A stretch of 64,000 nucleotides of DNA from positions 1,178,001 through 1,242,000 of the forward strand of contig LR025083.1 in assembly GCA_900380265.1 (NCBI GenBank). The letters are read 5' to 3'. The stretch comes from Serratia symbiotica (GTDB taxonomy: Bacteria > Pseudomonadota > Gammaproteobacteria > Enterobacterales > Enterobacteriaceae). The notes under the pieces were generated by a model. That model had not been told where the DNA came from. It saw only the letters and a program-made list of their open reading frames with translations, and searched no databases. Below are positions 37,823 to 48,880 of the stretch, one piece after another; position 1 is the first letter of the stretch; each line of letters opens with the position of its first letter. Made by a program: the position numbers and the translations under genes.

Positions 37823-38942
37823 TATAATCAGAACGCTGCTTAATCCTTGCTTCCGTCCATGCCGGGGTCAAGACGTACTGCAAATCTTGATCACCAGCCT
37901 TGAACGTCTGAAAGCAACCTACTGGTGCCCAGAGAAATCCTGGTTGCGGCCTAAACGCATCAATTTATTAAAAGCACTCTAGAACCTAGCAGGGCTAACG
38001 TTGTATAAAGCCGCACTGCTAGCAGTAAACCAAACTGTACCTAAAGGATGAAGATATGCTAAACGGTGGGGAAAAGCGAAATGATAGAAACCAGTACTAG
38101 CGTACTCCCAGTACGGCTTTGGTTCTGGCCTGCGAGCTAGCGACCTAAAGTGCCGTATCTTGATGAGGACCAAAGAGGTTGAAAAACAGGCACTGACTGT
38201 GTTTACATGCATGTTATATCGGTAGAGGTACTCATAATTCTCACCGAACTTTCCACCCTAACATATGCCTGAAATGAAGCGCTGTGCGATTAGTCTGGCA
38301 GCTCTAGGAAAGTGCAGTACATGCTTTAACTTGCTGCAGTGCCGAGCCCTTTCTTGGCAAGTTCTGCTGAGTGAAAGCTAGTGGATAATCAGCAAAAAAA
38401 CAGAATCGAAATAGTAGAGCACAACAGCTGTCGTCCAAGATGGTTCTTGCTTGCATTACTCGCACCTCCCACGCCAGCTTGATCTTTTCTGCCTGTTATC
38501 GACGATACGAGCATGACTCTGATCAATATGGACACCGGTTATAGATTACCCGCCAGGAGGACGCACTACTAAGTGACGGATAAGCAAGCATGCTTATATA
38601 AAAGTACTGACAATTCAAATGTCAGCTGGTTAGATACAAGAGTCGTAGTTAAGTGTGGCTAGGCTATATTTTGCTTCTAGCTTGGTGCAGCATGCTGACC
38701 TCAACAATATTTACTGTGCACAGAACGTCTCGATCACCGATAATCAAGTGTTGAAGACATTGAAGGCGATGTAGCGGAGTAAAATCATTATCCATCTCAT
38801 AAATCTCTCACAGGCTTGCTTAGCATAGGAAATGATCCATGGGAGGCCGCAGAAAATATCCTGGTGCTCCATCTGTACTCTGTGGCATTCAGGATATATG
38901 TAACGGTTAGGAAATGCTAGACGTACAAGGAGAAGTATTATG
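37823..38942 (+). pseudogene. trpB: trpB pseudogene (tryptophan synthase beta)
   Basis: The first 50 codons survive in one frame. RTLLNPCFRPCRGQDVLQIL then ITSLERLKATYWCPEKSW aligns with TrpB [20 protein letters not shown] then [20 protein letters not shown]. The end reads EMLDVQGEV, matching DILKARGEI, directly before the trpA ATG. The middle is broken by stops and shifts. The total of about 1120 bp is slightly shorter than the intact 1194 bp. TrpB condenses indole with serine to make tryptophan. It is part of the decayed trp operon, so this organism cannot finish tryptophan synthesis from this locus. Confidence 0.9.
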
Positions 38943-39731
38943 GAGGTTATGAGACCTTATTGCACGGTTTGGCAATTGATAAGAAGCTATCTTAGTTAAT
39001 CAAACTGAGCAATCTACTAACTTCTATCATTGATGATCATCGGAGCTCTGATCAAATTCTTCGGCAGTGACTGAAGTTAGGCATTCTTTGTTTCTCTAAT
39101 ATTACCAGGCGATTCTACAGTGATTAATAATGTATCGCTGCGTACGATTATCATGCCTTATTCTAACTTAGTCTTGCGAATGGTTGACGGCGATTTTACA
39201 GAAACAGCCAATCCTTCCGATTAACCTATAATATATATACCAATTTATTGGGCATGACAGAAGTTATGTATTTATTAACACTTTGTTGCTGTATACAACA
39301 CTTGGTGTTGATTGCTCGCGCGCTGTTTTAAGAGTCGGCAGCATTCCGTGCTGCCGCTGCATGTCGAAGCATGTTGCCGATCTTTGTCTACCTGTTAAAT
39401 GCCAATGATACTGTTTTAGGTAAAATGGCTTCCCATGTGCGCGGGTATACTTACCTACTATCGAGTTCTAGTCTAACTGGCAGCAAAGCTGCACCAGCTA
39501 CTAAGGCATCATCTCATCAACAAACTATGGGAATGCCATGTTGCAGTTCTCACCGTTCTAGGACTGTTCTATCTGCACTTTCCAAAGTAAAGAATGCGTT
39601 TCAGCAAGGGGTTGTCGATGCGATTCCCGGTTAGGTAACCATAAAGATGATCGGGTTATTAGATTAATCCAATCTAGATCTTGGGCACGGTGGTAAATTT
39701 AATTAACGCCATGAACGTCGCTAATCAGTTA
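38940..39731 (+). pseudogene. trpA: trpA pseudogene (tryptophan synthase alpha)
   Basis: The start ATGGAGG overlaps the end of the trpB remnant, as in live trp operons. GYETLLHGLAIDKK resembles the N-terminal RYESLFAQLKERKE. An 87-codon open stretch (39371-39634) aligns with the C-terminal half: PIFVYLLNANDTVLGKMASH matches [37 protein letters not shown] matches [17 protein letters not shown], and AFQQGVVDAIPG matches AIDAGAAGAISG. The end INAMNVANQL then stop corresponds to QPMKAATRS. The frame is interrupted before and after the open stretch. The length of 792 bp compares with 807 bp for E. coli trpA. The open stretch should not be annotated as a gene. Confidence 0.92.
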
Positions 39732-41064
39732 TAATATACTACTGCGAGTATGCTGGTAAATTCACACAATCACGGTTATGCTATTTTTTATACACCTAGT
39801 ATTTAAATGCTACCGCTTTCATCTTAGACGTAGCTTTGTACGCTATTCATTGCCTTATTCGGGAACATGTAATATTGACAGGCATAAACCAAATTATAGT
39901 GGACTATGATATTGGTAAAGATATCCATGATGGACTTATTTAAAACCCTGTTAGTATTTTGCATAGCAACCATTTTGCTTGGTGTACTAGTGCTTGTTCC
40001 TGAGACCGAAGTCTAAAGGTACGGCTTCTTATATTGATTATATGTTGAGCACCAGAACAGTAGAAACAGTGCTAAGGTCTTATAAACTATTAAATCGAGA
40101 GAGATTAGTGTTGAAACCTTTAAGGTAGAAGTGCAAGTAACCCGGTTGATTACGGAAACCCAAGATCTTATGGTGGTGCTTCGGAGAGCCCGCTATCTAA
40201 TGGGCGTGACATCCGGGGGGAACGTAATATAACTTAGATCACGCCTTCAAAGGCGGCGTTGCATTTCCTTCTTGTGGTATCTGAATACGCAAGAATCAGC
40301 CTGTATTTTAGTGGGCCCAGAATTATAGTCAAAGTTATAGATAAGACAAAGCTAAGTTTGTTCTTTTTACACCGAAGGTGTGTTGAACGTCAATGCGAGT
40401 CTAACTGATAGACAGTAGCCAGTTTAGGGTTGCCAAGTGTCGCTGTGTTGCAGGTTATGACTCTTCGAGTAATAAACGCAAATATCATTGTTTATTGTCT
40501 CACGCAAGAGCAGAACAAGCTGAGGATTATTTTAGTATCTAGAGAACAAATACCAGTACGCATTATAACCTGAATTTAACAAACTTTTAGTTCTGGCACG
40601 GAATAGAAAATCATCTTACTGGTAAGTCCTCACCTATGTGTGAGCAAGTCTCGCTCATAATGCCATTGCCAATGTGCGCTTTGATGATCCACATAATTTA
40701 TGTGGTGTGAACTATTGGTTAATATAACGACGAGGGGGTATAATGATCTTACTGAAATCATATTTTAATGGTAAAACGCAAATTCCCTAGCAAACGGAAA
40801 TGCCTTGTAGTCTCTTTTAGAGAAAGTGTTGATCTGAAAATAAGATAAAGGTTAGGAAGGAAATTTAAAAGCCGTTACTTCTTGGTTTACCGTGTTTCAC
40901 ACGTGGCACCGACGATCAGCCTGACTCTAGACGATCAGTATAACTCTATAGTAGTAGACAAAAATAGCAATCAGCAATAGTGCGACTCAAGGCGTGCCAG
41001 GCCGCACAGAACAGAGTGTAATCATCGCTGATTTTTTTCTCTTTTTCTATGCTAAGGAGCCTGC
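39732..41064. other. gene-free stretch between trpA remnant and yciC
   Basis: E. coli has yciG/F/E and ompW here. None is recognisable. A perfect 8-bp palindrome with a one-base centre lies at 40689-40705 (CCACATAA-T-TTATGTGG). A 29-codon hydrophobic frame at 39927-40016 has no ribosome binding site. The yciC promoter must be near the end, and the ribosome binding site AAGGAG lies just before the yciC start. Confidence 0.45.
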
Positions 41065-41817
41065 ATGCCTATCACGGCTAACGTTTTGTACCGTGACAGT
41101 TTGAATTTTTTTCGTAACCAACTAACCAGCATCTTGATGTTGGTAATGTTGACTGCGTCTATCTCTTTGCTGCTCAACCAAATTCTAGGTACTGATTCCG
41201 AAATTTTGAAGATCCTCAATGCCACAAACGGTGACTTTGCTACATCACCCAGCATGGGTATCCAAGAATTTATTCGCAAAATGAGGCCAGAACAACAGAT
41301 TATGTTGTTAAAGGCAACGGTTGCAGCAGCATTCTCCGCATTAGTTGGCAAGGCGCTTCTGATCGGGGGAGTGCTGACGCTACTGCGACTAATATCCCAA
41401 GGACAAGACACCAGCGCGATACGTGCTCTCGTTATATCTATCCCAGTATTGCCACGCCTGATGCTGCTTCTATTTATTTGTAGTCTATTGATTCAACTAG
41501 GCTTAAGGCTGTTAGTAGTTCCGGGTGTAATTATGGCGATTGCTTTCTCGCTGTCATCGATCATCACCACCACCGATAAACAAGGCGTTTTTGATTCGAT
41601 TAAATTGAGCTGCAGGCTAGCATTCTTTAATGTGCGGGTGATCGTGCCGGCAATGCTTCTATGGGTGGTGGCCAAACTGCTCTTGTTCTTTATGTTTGGT
41701 CACTTAGCGCCACTAATGCCCAATGCTGCCAGATGGGGGGTTGCTGCACTAGGTAACCTGGTGTCCGCCCTATTACTGATTTACTTATTTCGGCTGTATA
41801 TTCTATTACGCCGCTAA
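41065..41817 (+). CDS. yciC: YciC family inner-membrane protein
   Basis: YciC (UPF0259) is a polytopic inner-membrane protein; its biochemical role is not established, and recent literature places YciB/YciC-type proteins in envelope homeostasis. The frame encodes 250 residues (E. coli 247), starting MPITANVLYRDSLNFFRNQL, close to the family's [20 protein letters not shown]. About six hydrophobic segments are visible, including LLVVPGVIMAIAFSLSSI and the C-terminal LVSALLLIYLFRLYILLRR that is characteristic of the family. The start has an ideal ribosome binding site (AAGGAG, five bases before ATG). A strong terminator follows the stop directly, and yciB begins 148 bases later on the same strand. 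Confidence 0.94.
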   Translation: MPITANVLYRDSLNFFRNQLTSILMLVMLTASISLLLNQILGTDSEILKILNATNGDFATSPSMGIQEFIRKMRPEQQIMLLKATVAAAFSALVGKALLIGGVLTLLRLISQGQDTSAIRALVISIPVLPRLMLLLFICSLLIQLGLRLLVVPGVIMAIAFSLSSIITTTDKQGVFDSIKLSCRLAFFNVRVIVPAMLLWVVAKLLLFFMFGHLAPLMPNAARWGVAALGNLVSALLLIYLFRLYILLRR

Positions 41818-41825
41818 TGTGCAGA

Positions 41826-41852
41826 GGTGCCGATAAAGCGGCACCCTTTTTT
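41826..41852 (+). terminator. rho-independent terminator of yciC
   Basis: GGTGCCG (41826-41832) and CGGCACC (41839-41845) pair perfectly around ATAAAG, followed by six T. This textbook terminator starts nine bases after the yciC stop, so yciB is probably transcribed from its own promoter. Confidence 0.88.
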
Positions 41853-41965
41853 ATTACTTCGAGAGGAGGTGAAGGTAACCAAAAGTTGATAACCACTTTC
41901 CCCTATGATAAAATTAGTTAATAGATTAAGCATTGTCGCATAATAAATAGACGACGGATAGGCTT

Positions 41966-42505
41966 ATGAAACACTTTACTCATTTTATTCCGTTAACTGT
42001 TTTTTTTATTTTTTATAAGATTTACGATATCTACCTAGCTTCCGGTGCACTGACAGCCGCGACAACACTGCTACTAGTGTTAAACTGGCTCAAATATCGA
42101 AAGGTAGATATAATGACTCTTATTACTTTTCTTATTACGCTGACATTTGGTGCCCTAACGCAGTTTTTCCATAACGATGCGTTTCTCAAATGGAAAGTGA
42201 CGGTAATTTATACCGTGTTCGCACTGGTTTTGCTAAACAGTCAGTACGTTCTTAAAAAGCCGTTAGTGCGATCCCTACTAGGTCAAGATTCTACAGTACC
42301 TGAGAAAGTATGGAATAATTTGAACCTTGCTTGGGGTTTGTTCTTCCTTATATGTGGGTTGACGAATATCTACGTTTCCTTTTGGCTATCACAGAGTGTA
42401 TGGGTCAACTTTAAAGTATTTGGTCTGACTATTATAACGCTGGTTTTTATGTTAATCAGCGCCATCTATATTTATAGCTACATGCCAGAAAAACTAAAAA
42501 AATAA
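41966..42505 (+). CDS. yciB: YciB, inner-membrane septation protein family
   Basis: YciB (IspZ/YciB family) is a five-helix inner-membrane protein that interacts with elongation and division proteins and helps maintain the envelope. It has 179 residues, identical to the E. coli length, starting MKHFTHFIPLTVFFIFYKIYD. Conserved blocks include TFGALTQFFHNDAFLKWKVT, NLNLAWGLFFLICGLTNIYV and WVNFKVFGLTIITLVFML. No frame damage. It is downstream of yciC, as in E. coli; yciA and tonB, the next genes there, are not recognisable. A long perfect hairpin lies 60 bases after the stop. Confidence 0.96.
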   Translation: MKHFTHFIPLTVFFIFYKIYDIYLASGALTAATTLLLVLNWLKYRKVDIMTLITFLITLTFGALTQFFHNDAFLKWKVTVIYTVFALVLLNSQYVLKKPLVRSLLGQDSTVPEKVWNNLNLAWGLFFLICGLTNIYVSFWLSQSVWVNFKVFGLTIITLVFMLISAIYIYSYMPEKLKK

Positions 42506-42564
42506 TTATAGTTTAATAATTAAGTTACATGAAAGCTGTAACTGCTAGCTGAGCCTAAGAGGTG

Positions 42565-42596
42565 ATCTGTCAGCTACCCTCAGGTAGCTGACAGAT
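42565..42596. repeat. perfect 14-bp inverted repeat, loop CTCA
   Basis: ATCTGTCAGCTACC (42565-42578) and its exact complement GGTAGCTGACAGAT (42583-42596) flank the loop CTCA. It lies 60 bases after yciB. There is no T-run on either side, so it is an atypical terminator; it may be one with an eroded tail. Confidence 0.8.
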
Positions 42597-45309
42597 ACAA
42601 TCAAGAAAGAAAATCAAAAAGTTAACAAAAGATTTAATCTATCTATGATTAGTATATAAATTTATTCATTTCTATTGAACAAAGCAATACCAGGAAGGGG
42701 GTAGGCAGCGAAGCTAGCTAGAGAAGCGTAACTCTATCTATTACTCTGAATCAACTTGTAAAATATTCAATATTTTGATTATTCTACTCCCCTCAATCTT
42801 TGAATGAGTAAGCGGATATTACCAATACACTTTTCCTCTTCTTATAGTCAATAACATCACTTTTGATACAACTAACTTTATGGTGTGCTTGAATATATTG
42901 CGTAAATCATAAGCAAGCATGTGCATACTACCCCGTAGCTGTCGCTATAAATCAGACACTACACCCGCAGCAGGGCCAATTGAATCTAAAGCGCCAAGGT
43001 GTGAGAGATAAGGGGCGTCAACGAGATTGGCCGGATTTGGCTTTCCATCGCGTTCATTCCCTGTCCGAGATGCGGCTAACTAACTGAGCAATCGACTGAT
43101 TTTGAGTCAGTAACTCCTCAGGTGGCTCCGATCTTCTTATTTGTCCTTAATCTACGTTTCTCTTGTCAGTATTTTCTGGATTTTATTGGCTCTGATGCCA
43201 ACATAGCTTTCAGGAATGTTTTCGACATCTGTTTATATTTAGGCTCTACCCGTGGCGGCTCTTCTCTAGAAAGATATTGAATCTGATTAGTCTGATCCAG
43301 CCCTCAGCTTTGAGGGGGGTGCATGATGTCCTTAGTGACAATATAGGAATCTCTCGGATCCAAGGTACAATGAAAGCTAACGGGTATGAAAGCCGTTAGT
43401 GATAAACGGGTATTAGAGAACATCTGTTTTTAGCGATGTATTTGCTTTAAGTCCTGGCTCACCCAAGTTACATAGGTGTAGTAATTATCTTTCAAAATGA
43501 AAGAAAGTGATTATTTTAAGTAATTTAGCTAGATAGCTTTTACTAACTCCTGTTATGGATGGTTAAAAAAAGCAAAAAATGCGCAGATTTCAGTAATATG
43601 TCGGCAGATTCTTCATCGTTATAGTTTATTTACTCACTGTTACCACAATACAACATGTCAAGCTTGATGAGCATCCGTCCTTCTGCCTTACGGTCCGAGT
43701 TCATCTCTTGCAGCGAGAATAAACACAGCCAGAATTCTCCTTCTGGTCAAAATGTTCACCGTTGCATAATTTCCATTATACAATTATCCCCCTTTTCGCT
43801 AGTTGTAATCCCAATACAGAAAATGAGGATCCTGGTCTGCAGACCGAATACCACAATCAGTGATCTTCTCCGTGTTTTATAGCAAGAAATTCCAAGGGAG
43901 CAGAGATCATATTATAGCCGTTTAATGACCGTACAAGGCACTGCCTTCAAATCACATTTCGGAACAGATACTAGAACGAATATCAAGTTCTGGTTCATCC
44001 TTCATATCTTTAGCACAAAAAATCAGTTGTCAGTATAGTAATCTGCATCAATAATCTTTACACAGTTCTTTCCGGTAAAGCTGGTGTATTAATTTTTACG
44101 CAGAACATACTCCTTTTCCGGATGATCGTTCTGGTTGTAGAAGACAATGGTATATTTAATACTAGAAGTCTGAATTACCCCCATGTCTCTTTCTAGAGAA
44201 AGAACCAAAACAAGAATGAAACAGCAGCTTGTTTTTCGGGGTATTGGAGTTGCGCTCAGCACTCTCATCATTTTTACTTCTCATTCCTCACTTAATTAAA
44301 CCTAGGCTAGGAGGCGGCCTATCCGTATACAAGCTTATAGATTTAAGGCTTAGGAATTAGCTATAATAGAATATACCCTGATTTCTTTTAGAAATTCTCT
44401 TCCTTGCTGTTGATGTAAAGTGATACTATATCTAATAATAACCATTATAAAGTGGAATATAATGTATCTCATATATACTCAAGATCTTTTCCGTTCCTAG
44501 AACGCACACATATCAGTATACTCGGCGAATTTAGTATGCCATAGGTATTACCTCTCTCTTTCCGTGAGTTAGAAACCGGGGCTGACCCTCCTATCACAAG
44601 CTGCGATACCTGTCACCTAGGTATGTGCCGATTTGGTAGTAATTACGGCATGAAGTACGCTCTGAGATACTCAGCTATCGAGTACAAAACCTAATCTTGA
44701 AGAAACAGTTTATTCATAAATGATGGTTTAGTTGTTTAACTAGATATTTAAGATAGGAGACAATCATAGACAATAAATGATTTTGGTTTTAAATAAACCC
44801 ATAAAGTGGGTCCAGTTAGATACATTGAGTGAGGATATGACTTTATTATACGGGCAGCCCACTCTAAAGTCTTTTGCTGAGTGTATATTTAAAGTACGTA
44901 TATCATGCAGCAGCTGACGGTGCTTGATATCAGATAACAGTCACCTTACTTATACTAACGGACCAAATATTTAGAGAATCTTTACTTTAGTAAAGTGTAG
45001 AACACCGTAATTCCGTTGTTGAGTATATGCAAATTAGTTAATCACTTCGATCTGATCTCATTTTAAAATGGCCCATTAGACTTACTTGACATCCTCTATC
45101 TCTTCCAAAGACACATTGTATTTTTTATCATCGATCTAAATAGGTATAGATTGTTGCCAGCAGGTTTAACGAGGATTGCACACAACAACCGTGGCTTCCA
45201 TTCTTAACTTCATCATAATTATGCATTATCAGCGCCGAGGGACAGTTTCCCCGTTACGTATCTATGCGTACACTCTTCATACGCGCTCTGTAAACGGGAT
45301 TCTAGCCTT
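42597..45309. other. gene-free stretch (expected yciA, tonB, yciI, kch)
   Basis: Synteny predicts yciA, tonB, yciI and possibly kch between yciB and cls. I could not align any of them. Short frames at 43655-43882 (plus) and 44089-44271 (minus) have no ribosome binding sites. If tonB is dead, energy-dependent outer-membrane import is lost unless a copy lies elsewhere. The cls promoter is not evident; the ATG is preceded only by a weak purine stretch. Confidence 0.45.
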
Positions 45310-46770
45310 ATGGCAACATTCTATACTGTAATCAATTGGCTCATAGTATTCGCCTACTGGCTATTGATCGCTGGGGTGACTCTCCGTATTTTGATGAAAC
45401 GCCGCGCAGTACCTTCCTCAATGGCGTGGCTGCTCGTTATTTATATTTTGCCGCTTGTTGGTATCGTAGCTTATCTCTCCTTTGGTGAGTTGCACCTTGG
45501 CAGGCGCCGCGCCGAACGTGCTAAAGCAATGTGGCCTTCCACTGCCAGAAGGTTGCATGAATTAAAAAAAATCCGCAGAATATTCGCCACTGAGTACAGC
45601 CCAGTCGCCAGGCCGCTATTTCAACTCTGCGATCGCCGGCAGGGCATCGACGGCGTTAAAGGTAATCAGCTCCAATTATTCACTACCACCAATAAAACGC
45701 TACAGGCGCTAATCCGTGATATCGGATTAGCTCGCCATAACATCGATATGGTTTTCTATATATGGCACCCAGGCGGGCTGGTCGATCAGGTGGCCGAAGC
45801 GCTGATAGCTGCGGCTAGGCGGGGTGTGCATTGTCGTTTGATGCTAGACTCTGCCGGTAGCTTTCACTTTTTCCGTAGTCCCTATCCGGACATTATGCTC
45901 CATGCTGGCATAAAAGTTGTTGAAGCATTGAAAGTTCATCTTCTGCGCGTATTCTTTCGTCGAATGGACCTGCGGCAGCACAGGAAAGTAGTGCTTGTCG
46001 ATAATTACATTGCCTATACTGGCAGTATGAATATGGTCGATCCGCGCTACTTTAAGCAGGACGCCGGGGTGGGGCAGTGGATTGACTTAATGGCACGTAT
46101 GGAGGGCCCGGTAGCCACCACAATGGGTATTGTGTTTGCTTGCGACTGGGAGATTGAAACCGGAAAACGTATTTTCCCACCACAACCTGATGTAAATGTC
46201 ATGCCTTACGAGCAGGAAAGTGGCCACACTATCCAAGTAATCGCTTCCGGACCTGGGTTCCCGGAAGAGTTGATCCATCAAGCTTTATTAACAGCGGTCT
46301 ATTCGGCGCGTGAACAATTAATTATGACTACTCCGTACTTTGTGCCAAGCGACGATCTTTTGCACGCTATCTGCACTGCAGCTCTACGCGGGGTTTTAGT
46401 TAGCATCATCGTGCCGCTTAGTAGCGATTCTACGATAGTGCGCTGGGCTAGTCGGTCTTTTTTCTCTGAGTTATTGGAGGCTGGTGTGAGTATTTACCAA
46501 TTTACAGGAGGCCTGCTACACACTAAAAGTGTATTAGTAGACGGCCAACTGAGCTTAATTGGCACCGTCAATCTCGACATGCGCAGCCTATGGTTAAACT
46601 TTGAAATCACGCTAGTAATCGACGACGATGGATTCAGTAGAGATCTGGCCTGCGTGCAAGAAGATTATATCAGCTGTTCAATACTGCTAAATGGGAAAGA
46701 GTGGCAGACTCGGCCATTCTGGCACCGATTACTTGAACGATTATTTTACTTTTTCAGCCCGTTTTTATAA
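45310..46770 (+). CDS. clsA: cardiolipin synthase A
   Basis: ClsA joins two phosphatidylglycerol molecules into cardiolipin plus glycerol at the inner membrane. It has 486 residues, the E. coli length. Two N-terminal membrane helices (about 5-25 and 38-58) precede two phospholipase-D catalytic motifs. The first is H224-x-K226-x4-D231 in [19 protein letters not shown] and the second H404-x-K406-x4-D411 in [18 protein letters not shown]. All catalytic residues are present. The conserved C-terminal block [15 protein letters not shown] is intact. Upstream yciI/tonB and downstream yciU are decayed, so the gene is isolated. Retention of a membrane-lipid gene alongside yciB, yciC and lapAB suggests the cell still makes its own envelope. 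Confidence 0.97.
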   Translation: MATFYTVINWLIVFAYWLLIAGVTLRILMKRRAVPSSMAWLLVIYILPLVGIVAYLSFGELHLGRRRAERAKAMWPSTARRLHELKKIRRIFATEYSPVARPLFQLCDRRQGIDGVKGNQLQLFTTTNKTLQALIRDIGLARHNIDMVFYIWHPGGLVDQVAEALIAAARRGVHCRLMLDSAGSFHFFRSPYPDIMLHAGIKVVEALKVHLLRVFFRRMDLRQHRKVVLVDNYIAYTGSMNMVDPRYFKQDAGVGQWIDLMARMEGPVATTMGIVFACDWEIETGKRIFPPQPDVNVMPYEQESGHTIQVIASGPGFPEELIHQALLTAVYSAREQLIMTTPYFVPSDDLLHAICTAALRGVLVSIIVPLSSDSTIVRWASRSFFSELLEAGVSIYQFTGGLLHTKSVLVDGQLSLIGTVNLDMRSLWLNFEITLVIDDDGFSRDLACVQEDYISCSILLNGKEWQTRPFWHRLLERLFYFFSPFL

Positions 46771-46869
46771 AAGCGTACTGTGCATATTGACATAAAGCCT
46801 CATAATTATAGGATTTATAGGGTTTAATAACCACCATATCGAATATGAAAGATTAAAATAAGTCAAAGA

Positions 46870-47130
46870 CATCTGTTAGAGATAGTTAGTGATAATCTAG
46901 ATTTGCCGGTTATTTGTTCCGATTGAAAGCTTGAGAAACGTGGTTCCATTGATGTGTAAGACCCGTCAAAAGATGCATAGAGATATGTAGGCGTCGAGTT
47001 GGATCCGTACACCTTTGATAAGGTCGTGATCGACACGATGGTCAGAAATGGACCATCCTTCAACGATATATCCACGTTTGAGGGTGTCGAAAAAACTCAA
47101 AATCTTTGTGACTTTCCGCCAGACAGTGCA
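46870..47130 (+). pseudogene. yciU: yciU pseudogene (DUF440 dsDNA-mimic protein)
   Basis: A single plus-strand frame with three internal stops reads LLEIVSDNLDL, KLEKRGSID-x-stop-DPSKDA, VGVELDPYTFDKVVID and FNDISTFEGVEK. It aligns in register with YciU FLELAADNLDP, QFEERGGAELFDPAEDW, VDFDLNPDFFAEVVIG and INDVFARILLCREK. The position just downstream of cls is that of E. coli yciU. The first 20 codons cannot be placed. The decay here is almost pure substitution, since the frame runs over 80 codons without a shift. A 70-codon minus-strand frame over the same bases is a shadow. Confidence 0.85.
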
Positions 47131-47939
47131 ACTTTTTTTCCCGTTGTGTAAAAAGTCCCGCTAATAATGGATCTGCATCCCAAAATTGAGATTCTAAAGA
47201 AGAAGTACTGATTTTATTAATCAATGATGCTTGTCAATGGATTTTACAACTTTCCCTATACAACCAGTTTACTTACCCATAAGCATGAAGAACACGGAGA
47301 GACTGCATCACTGAGCGCAGATAACAACGCTACTGCTTGCACAATGGCGGATAAATTATAATCTGCTTACTATTCAGGAACAAGACTGAATTGTGAGAAT
47401 CACTTTCTAACGCTCGCCCTCTATTAATACACTAGTTCTAGTGTTAGGGTGCTAGAAATTACGCTATTACTCGGTGGTTGATGAGTAAAGGGATTTCTCC
47501 TACAAGCAATGAAAGCTGTATTACATTAATCCTAATCTTGATCGGTGAGTAGCACCGTCAAAAGCTATTTCCCCGGGATAATGACGCTGCGGGTTTTAAT
47601 ACCGTTCTGCATAACTCGCAACTTCACCACATGGACTAAATATCTCAGAAAACACGGTCTGAAATATGCTTAAGTATTTCTAAATTATGGGGATAAAAAT
47701 CACTGACAACCCTATTTTATGCTTTGATTATGGCGGAAGGTTAAGTATTTTAGCTTGGAGTAATACCTCAAGCGCAGAGACTACTTTATTGAAGTACAGT
47801 AGTTGCGATTTCAGGCACAGATTCCATACGAATAGCGATCCGCTCACAAAGCCATCTGAGAAATCATGCGGATAGTGGTTAAGCAAATGGGATGTCAGGG
47901 TAACATATAAAATATCGGCACCTTAAGACCTTATACGTC

Positions 47940-48130
47940 AGATCCTAACGCTGGATTTTGTGGTAGGTACGTAGCAGGTCGGCAATGCTCATAGATAATC
48001 AACCCTTGCTTAAGTAAATTACACGGATCTTGGAACATTAATTGAAGATCTCTGCAAATTTTACCCAGCATGTATCCTCCATGCTAACTAACTCCTTACC
48101 TCCCCAGGTCACTCCACACTGGTGGCCTTT
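47940..48130 (-). pseudogene. oppF: oppF pseudogene (oligopeptide ABC transporter ATPase)
   Basis: The minus strand reads VTWGGKELVSMED-x-CWVKF, then SKIRVIYLSKG and SIADLLRTYHKIQR. OppF has VAWLGKDLLGM-x-DDEWRQVRSD, QDPLASLNPRMT and EIIAEPLRTYYPKLSR at the same spacing. Stops interrupt the frame. The coordinates cover only this recognisable core; by spacing the gene would span about 47.3-48.35 kb. OppF is one of two ATPases of the oligopeptide importer. It lies between yciU and oppD, in native order. Confidence 0.8.
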
Positions 48131-48659
48131 ACTAGACTGATTATGGAACAGAAGAAAGTTGACTTATCACCACCAGCGTTGCTAAGCACAACGCTCAGTA
48201 CTTTAGCCTGAAATAGAGATTTTTTATCGTATCAACTGGGCTCAAGGTTGTCACCGTATGCTATATACGTTATATGATTTCAATGAATATTTCATCGCAC
48301 TACAGTTAGACTACTGTATTTAGTAGTCACTTATTAGTGAACGCTCTCATATACACGACTCCAGAGAAGTTCAAGGAGGCGCGCAGCATGCTTATCAGCG
48401 GGACTCTAACAATCGCAGATTGTCGCACTGTGCTGCCGTCAGCTGGGTAGTGGTAGAAGCCGGACACCTTGCGTCAGGGATAGTAAGTGCAGAGGGTGAA
48501 CGAGGATAGTTAGCCAGTAGTGCCTAATCTTGGCTGTTTAAATGTGGTAACGGCTTCAGTAGTCAATCAAATGCCAATTCTCAAATAATAAAGAACCCAG
48601 CGGGTGCCGCTATACGTAATGGTAAATCAAGAATATATTGTTAAACTGTTTTACAAATG

Positions 48660-48880
48660 CTAAGATCCACCTATCGATCGGGGATAGGTGTGATAATTTT
48701 AGTGTTAAACTGATGCTTTAACTCATGAACAACCGTTACGATGCGTGCCTGTACGCTTACATCTCCAATGCTTGGAGCAAGAAGCCGCAATAAACATCTT
48801 GATTCGGAAAAACAATCCATAGCGGGATTGTCCTGGTCGCTATCTTTCCCAGGGATCAAATATAGATCCCTGCCCATTTA
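48660..48880 (-). pseudogene. oppD: oppD pseudogene (oligopeptide ABC transporter ATPase)
   Basis: The minus strand keeps AMDCFSESRCLLRLLAPSIG then DVSVQARIVTVVHELKHQFN-T-KIIT. This matches OppD AMALLCRPKLLIADEPTTAL then DVTVQAQIMTLLNELKREFNTAIIM in one frame. The Walker B ADEPT has become APSIG, which alone would inactivate the ATPase. The coordinates are the recognisable core; the gene would have run from about 48.35 to 49.3 kb. oppC, oppB and oppA, expected further right, are not recognisable. Confidence 0.85.

Noticed and set aside
39371..39634. 87-codon plus-strand open frame that could be called a small hypothetical gene
   Set aside because: It aligns with the C-terminal half of TrpA inside a longer broken remnant and has no start signal of its own; it is part of the trpA pseudogene.
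39927..40016. 29-codon frame encoding a single hydrophobic segment
   Set aside because: No Shine-Dalgarno and no neighbour that would suggest function; hydrophobic short frames arise easily in T-rich DNA.
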